Source: Kiritimatiellales bacterium (GTDB lineage Bacteria > Verrucomicrobiota > Kiritimatiellia > Kiritimatiellales > Tichowtungiaceae). From it: a stretch of 6,702 nucleotides of DNA. Where the stretch lies: the NCBI GenBank assembly GCA_028692515.1, contig JAQUXG010000096.1, positions 1-6,702 on the forward strand, given 5' to 3'. The translations under genes and the position numbers were made by a program. Positions within the stretch are counted from its first letter, which is position 1, and every line of letters begins with the position of its first letter. Below the pieces are notes generated by a model. That model made no database searches and was not told where the DNA came from. It was given only the letters and a program-made list of their open reading frames with translations. Positions 6,019-6,702 of this stretch are shown here, one piece after another.

Positions 6019-6423
6019 ATGATACGTCAGCTGGCTCATATCTGCATCCATGCCCGCGATCTGGACGAAACCGCTCGTTACTACTTCGACGCGCTCGGCC
6101 TCGAAAAAGGTTTTGAGTTCAAAAAAGATGACGTGCTGATCGGCTACTATATAAAGCTCGGTCACAACACCTTCATCGAAGTGTTTAAAGGCGCTCCGGG
6201 CGATCCCGGAAACATTGCGCATGTGTCTCTTGAGACTGACAATCTGGAGGAACTGATTCAGCAAATCCGGGCGCACGGCTATGAAGCAACCGACAAAAAA
6301 CTCGGAGCGGATTCCTCCTGGCAGTCGTGGTCGACCGACCCCAACGGCGTACGAATCGAATTCCATGAATACACCCCGGAAAGCCGCCAGATCACCGGCG
6401 GCACCTGCCTGGTTTCCTGGTGA
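6019..6423 (+). CDS. VOC (glyoxalase/bleomycin-resistance) superfamily protein
   Basis: The 134-residue protein is a single vicinal oxygen chelate domain made of two beta-alpha-beta-beta-beta modules. Residues at the four expected metal positions are present: H7 (LAHICIHARDLDET), E54 (FIEVFKG), H68 (NIAHVSLETDN) and E114 (TDPNGVRIEFHEY), i.e. the His/Glu-His/Glu set of glyoxalase I-like enzymes. TDPNG-x-x-I-E-F (106-115) is a common signature. A 17-residue tail (TPESRQITGGTCLVSW region) is not part of the fold. The family includes lactoylglutathione lyase, epimerases, dioxygenases and resistance proteins. A metal-dependent lyase or isomerase is likely, but the exact reaction cannot be assigned. 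The start follows GAAGGG by about 8 bases. A TAGAAT at 5965-5970 is a possible -10 element, but no good -35 was found. Confidence 0.88.
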   Translation: MIRQLAHICIHARDLDETARYYFDALGLEKGFEFKKDDVLIGYYIKLGHNTFIEVFKGAPGDPGNIAHVSLETDNLEELIQQIRAHGYEATDKKLGADSSWQSWSTDPNGVRIEFHEYTPESRQITGGTCLVSW

Positions 6424-6568
6424 CCGAACACTGTTTTCAAGGATTGGATCTGAGATGCAGTCGTTTCCGCTGAAATTGCGCGTAATATCTTACAACTCCG
6501 AATGGTGGTGCATATGAGAGATATAGTCGTCGTACATGAGTTGATATCTGTCCAATACGGCACAGTTT

Positions 6569-6585
6569 CCCCATAAAGTTAGACA
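6569..6585. mobile_element. Possible remnant of an insertion-sequence end
   Basis: CCCCATAAAGTTAGACA resembles the terminal inverted repeat style of IS3-type elements (ends like TGTCTAACTTT...GGGG read outward on the other strand). A partial inverted counterpart TGTCCAA lies at 6549-6555 (6 of 7 pairing with TTAGACA). No transposase coding sequence is present in the window. This is a weak resemblance from memory only. Confidence 0.2.
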
Positions 6586-6631
6586 TTGAAGGGATTACGT
6601 TCACCCATTAGCGCACAGAAAAAGGTTAATC

Positions 6632-6702
6632 ATGCATATCCTAACGCCGGAAGAATCACCGCTTTTTACTAAATGGATCGACCCCGCTTCGGGTGTCGAA
6701 AG
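6632..6702 (+). CDS. Start of an unidentified gene, cut by the window edge
   Basis: An ATG preceded by AAAGG at 6 bases opens a frame that reaches the window end (23 codons), beginning MHILTPEESPLFTKWIDPAS. There is no signal peptide in this part. The pattern F-T-x-W-x-D-P-x-S-G-V recalls the N-termini of some uncharacterised beta-propeller-like (oligogalacturonate lyase-related) proteins of PVC bacteria, but 23 residues are too few to assign a function. It lies 208 bases after the VOC gene on the same strand. That spacer shows no strong hairpin terminator and no convincing promoter. Confidence 0.5.
   Translation, partial: MHILTPEESPLFTKWIDPASGVE

Noticed and set aside
6424..6631. Possible RNA gene or riboswitch in the spacer after the VOC gene
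   Set aside because: No strong stem-loops, tRNA-like features or conserved riboswitch core could be seen.

Overview
This is a moderately GC-rich bacterial chromosomal window. It holds the start of a division and cell-wall (dcw) cluster on the minus strand, followed by a mixed set of short accessory transcription units. Standard protein families identify most genes, but none fixes the species. The gene order, the FtsL/FtsI types and the intergenic palindromes (TTTTCCAA-N3-TTGGAAAA) would fit a PVC-group bacterium, possibly Kiritimatiellota. That assignment is an impression from general knowledge, not a demonstration.

Region 1 (1-4045, minus strand) reads mraZ - a 61-residue unknown gene - rsmH - ftsL - ftsI - murE, with murE running off the left edge. 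The genes are tightly packed: the rsmH stop and ftsL start overlap as ATGA, two stop codons abut or overlap the next Shine-Dalgarno sequence, and the gaps are 7 to 33 bases. It is almost certainly one operon. MraZ is the regulator, RsmH methylates 16S rRNA, FtsL and FtsI belong to the septal peptidoglycan synthase complex, and MurE adds the third amino acid to the muropeptide stem. A promoter with an A-rich upstream element lies before mraZ. It is overlapped by TGG boxes at 10-base spacing, which look like MraZ's own operators. The most striking anomaly is an in-frame TGA in ftsI at the second glycine of the conserved YYGG motif. The reading frame continues for 45 plausible FtsI residues to a normal TAA just before murE.

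Region 2 (4101-4457, plus strand) is a self-contained unit: a good sigma70-type promoter, a strong ribosome binding site, a 79-residue cysteine-containing exported protein, and a rho-independent terminator.

Region 3 (4454-5912, minus strand) is a MATE-family multidrug/toxin exporter bracketed by copies of an AT-armed palindrome: one just after its stop and two upstream of its start.

Region 4 (6019-6702, plus strand) has a small VOC/glyoxalase-fold protein and a 208-base spacer with a possible insertion-sequence end. It finishes with the first 23 codons of an unidentified gene running off the right edge.
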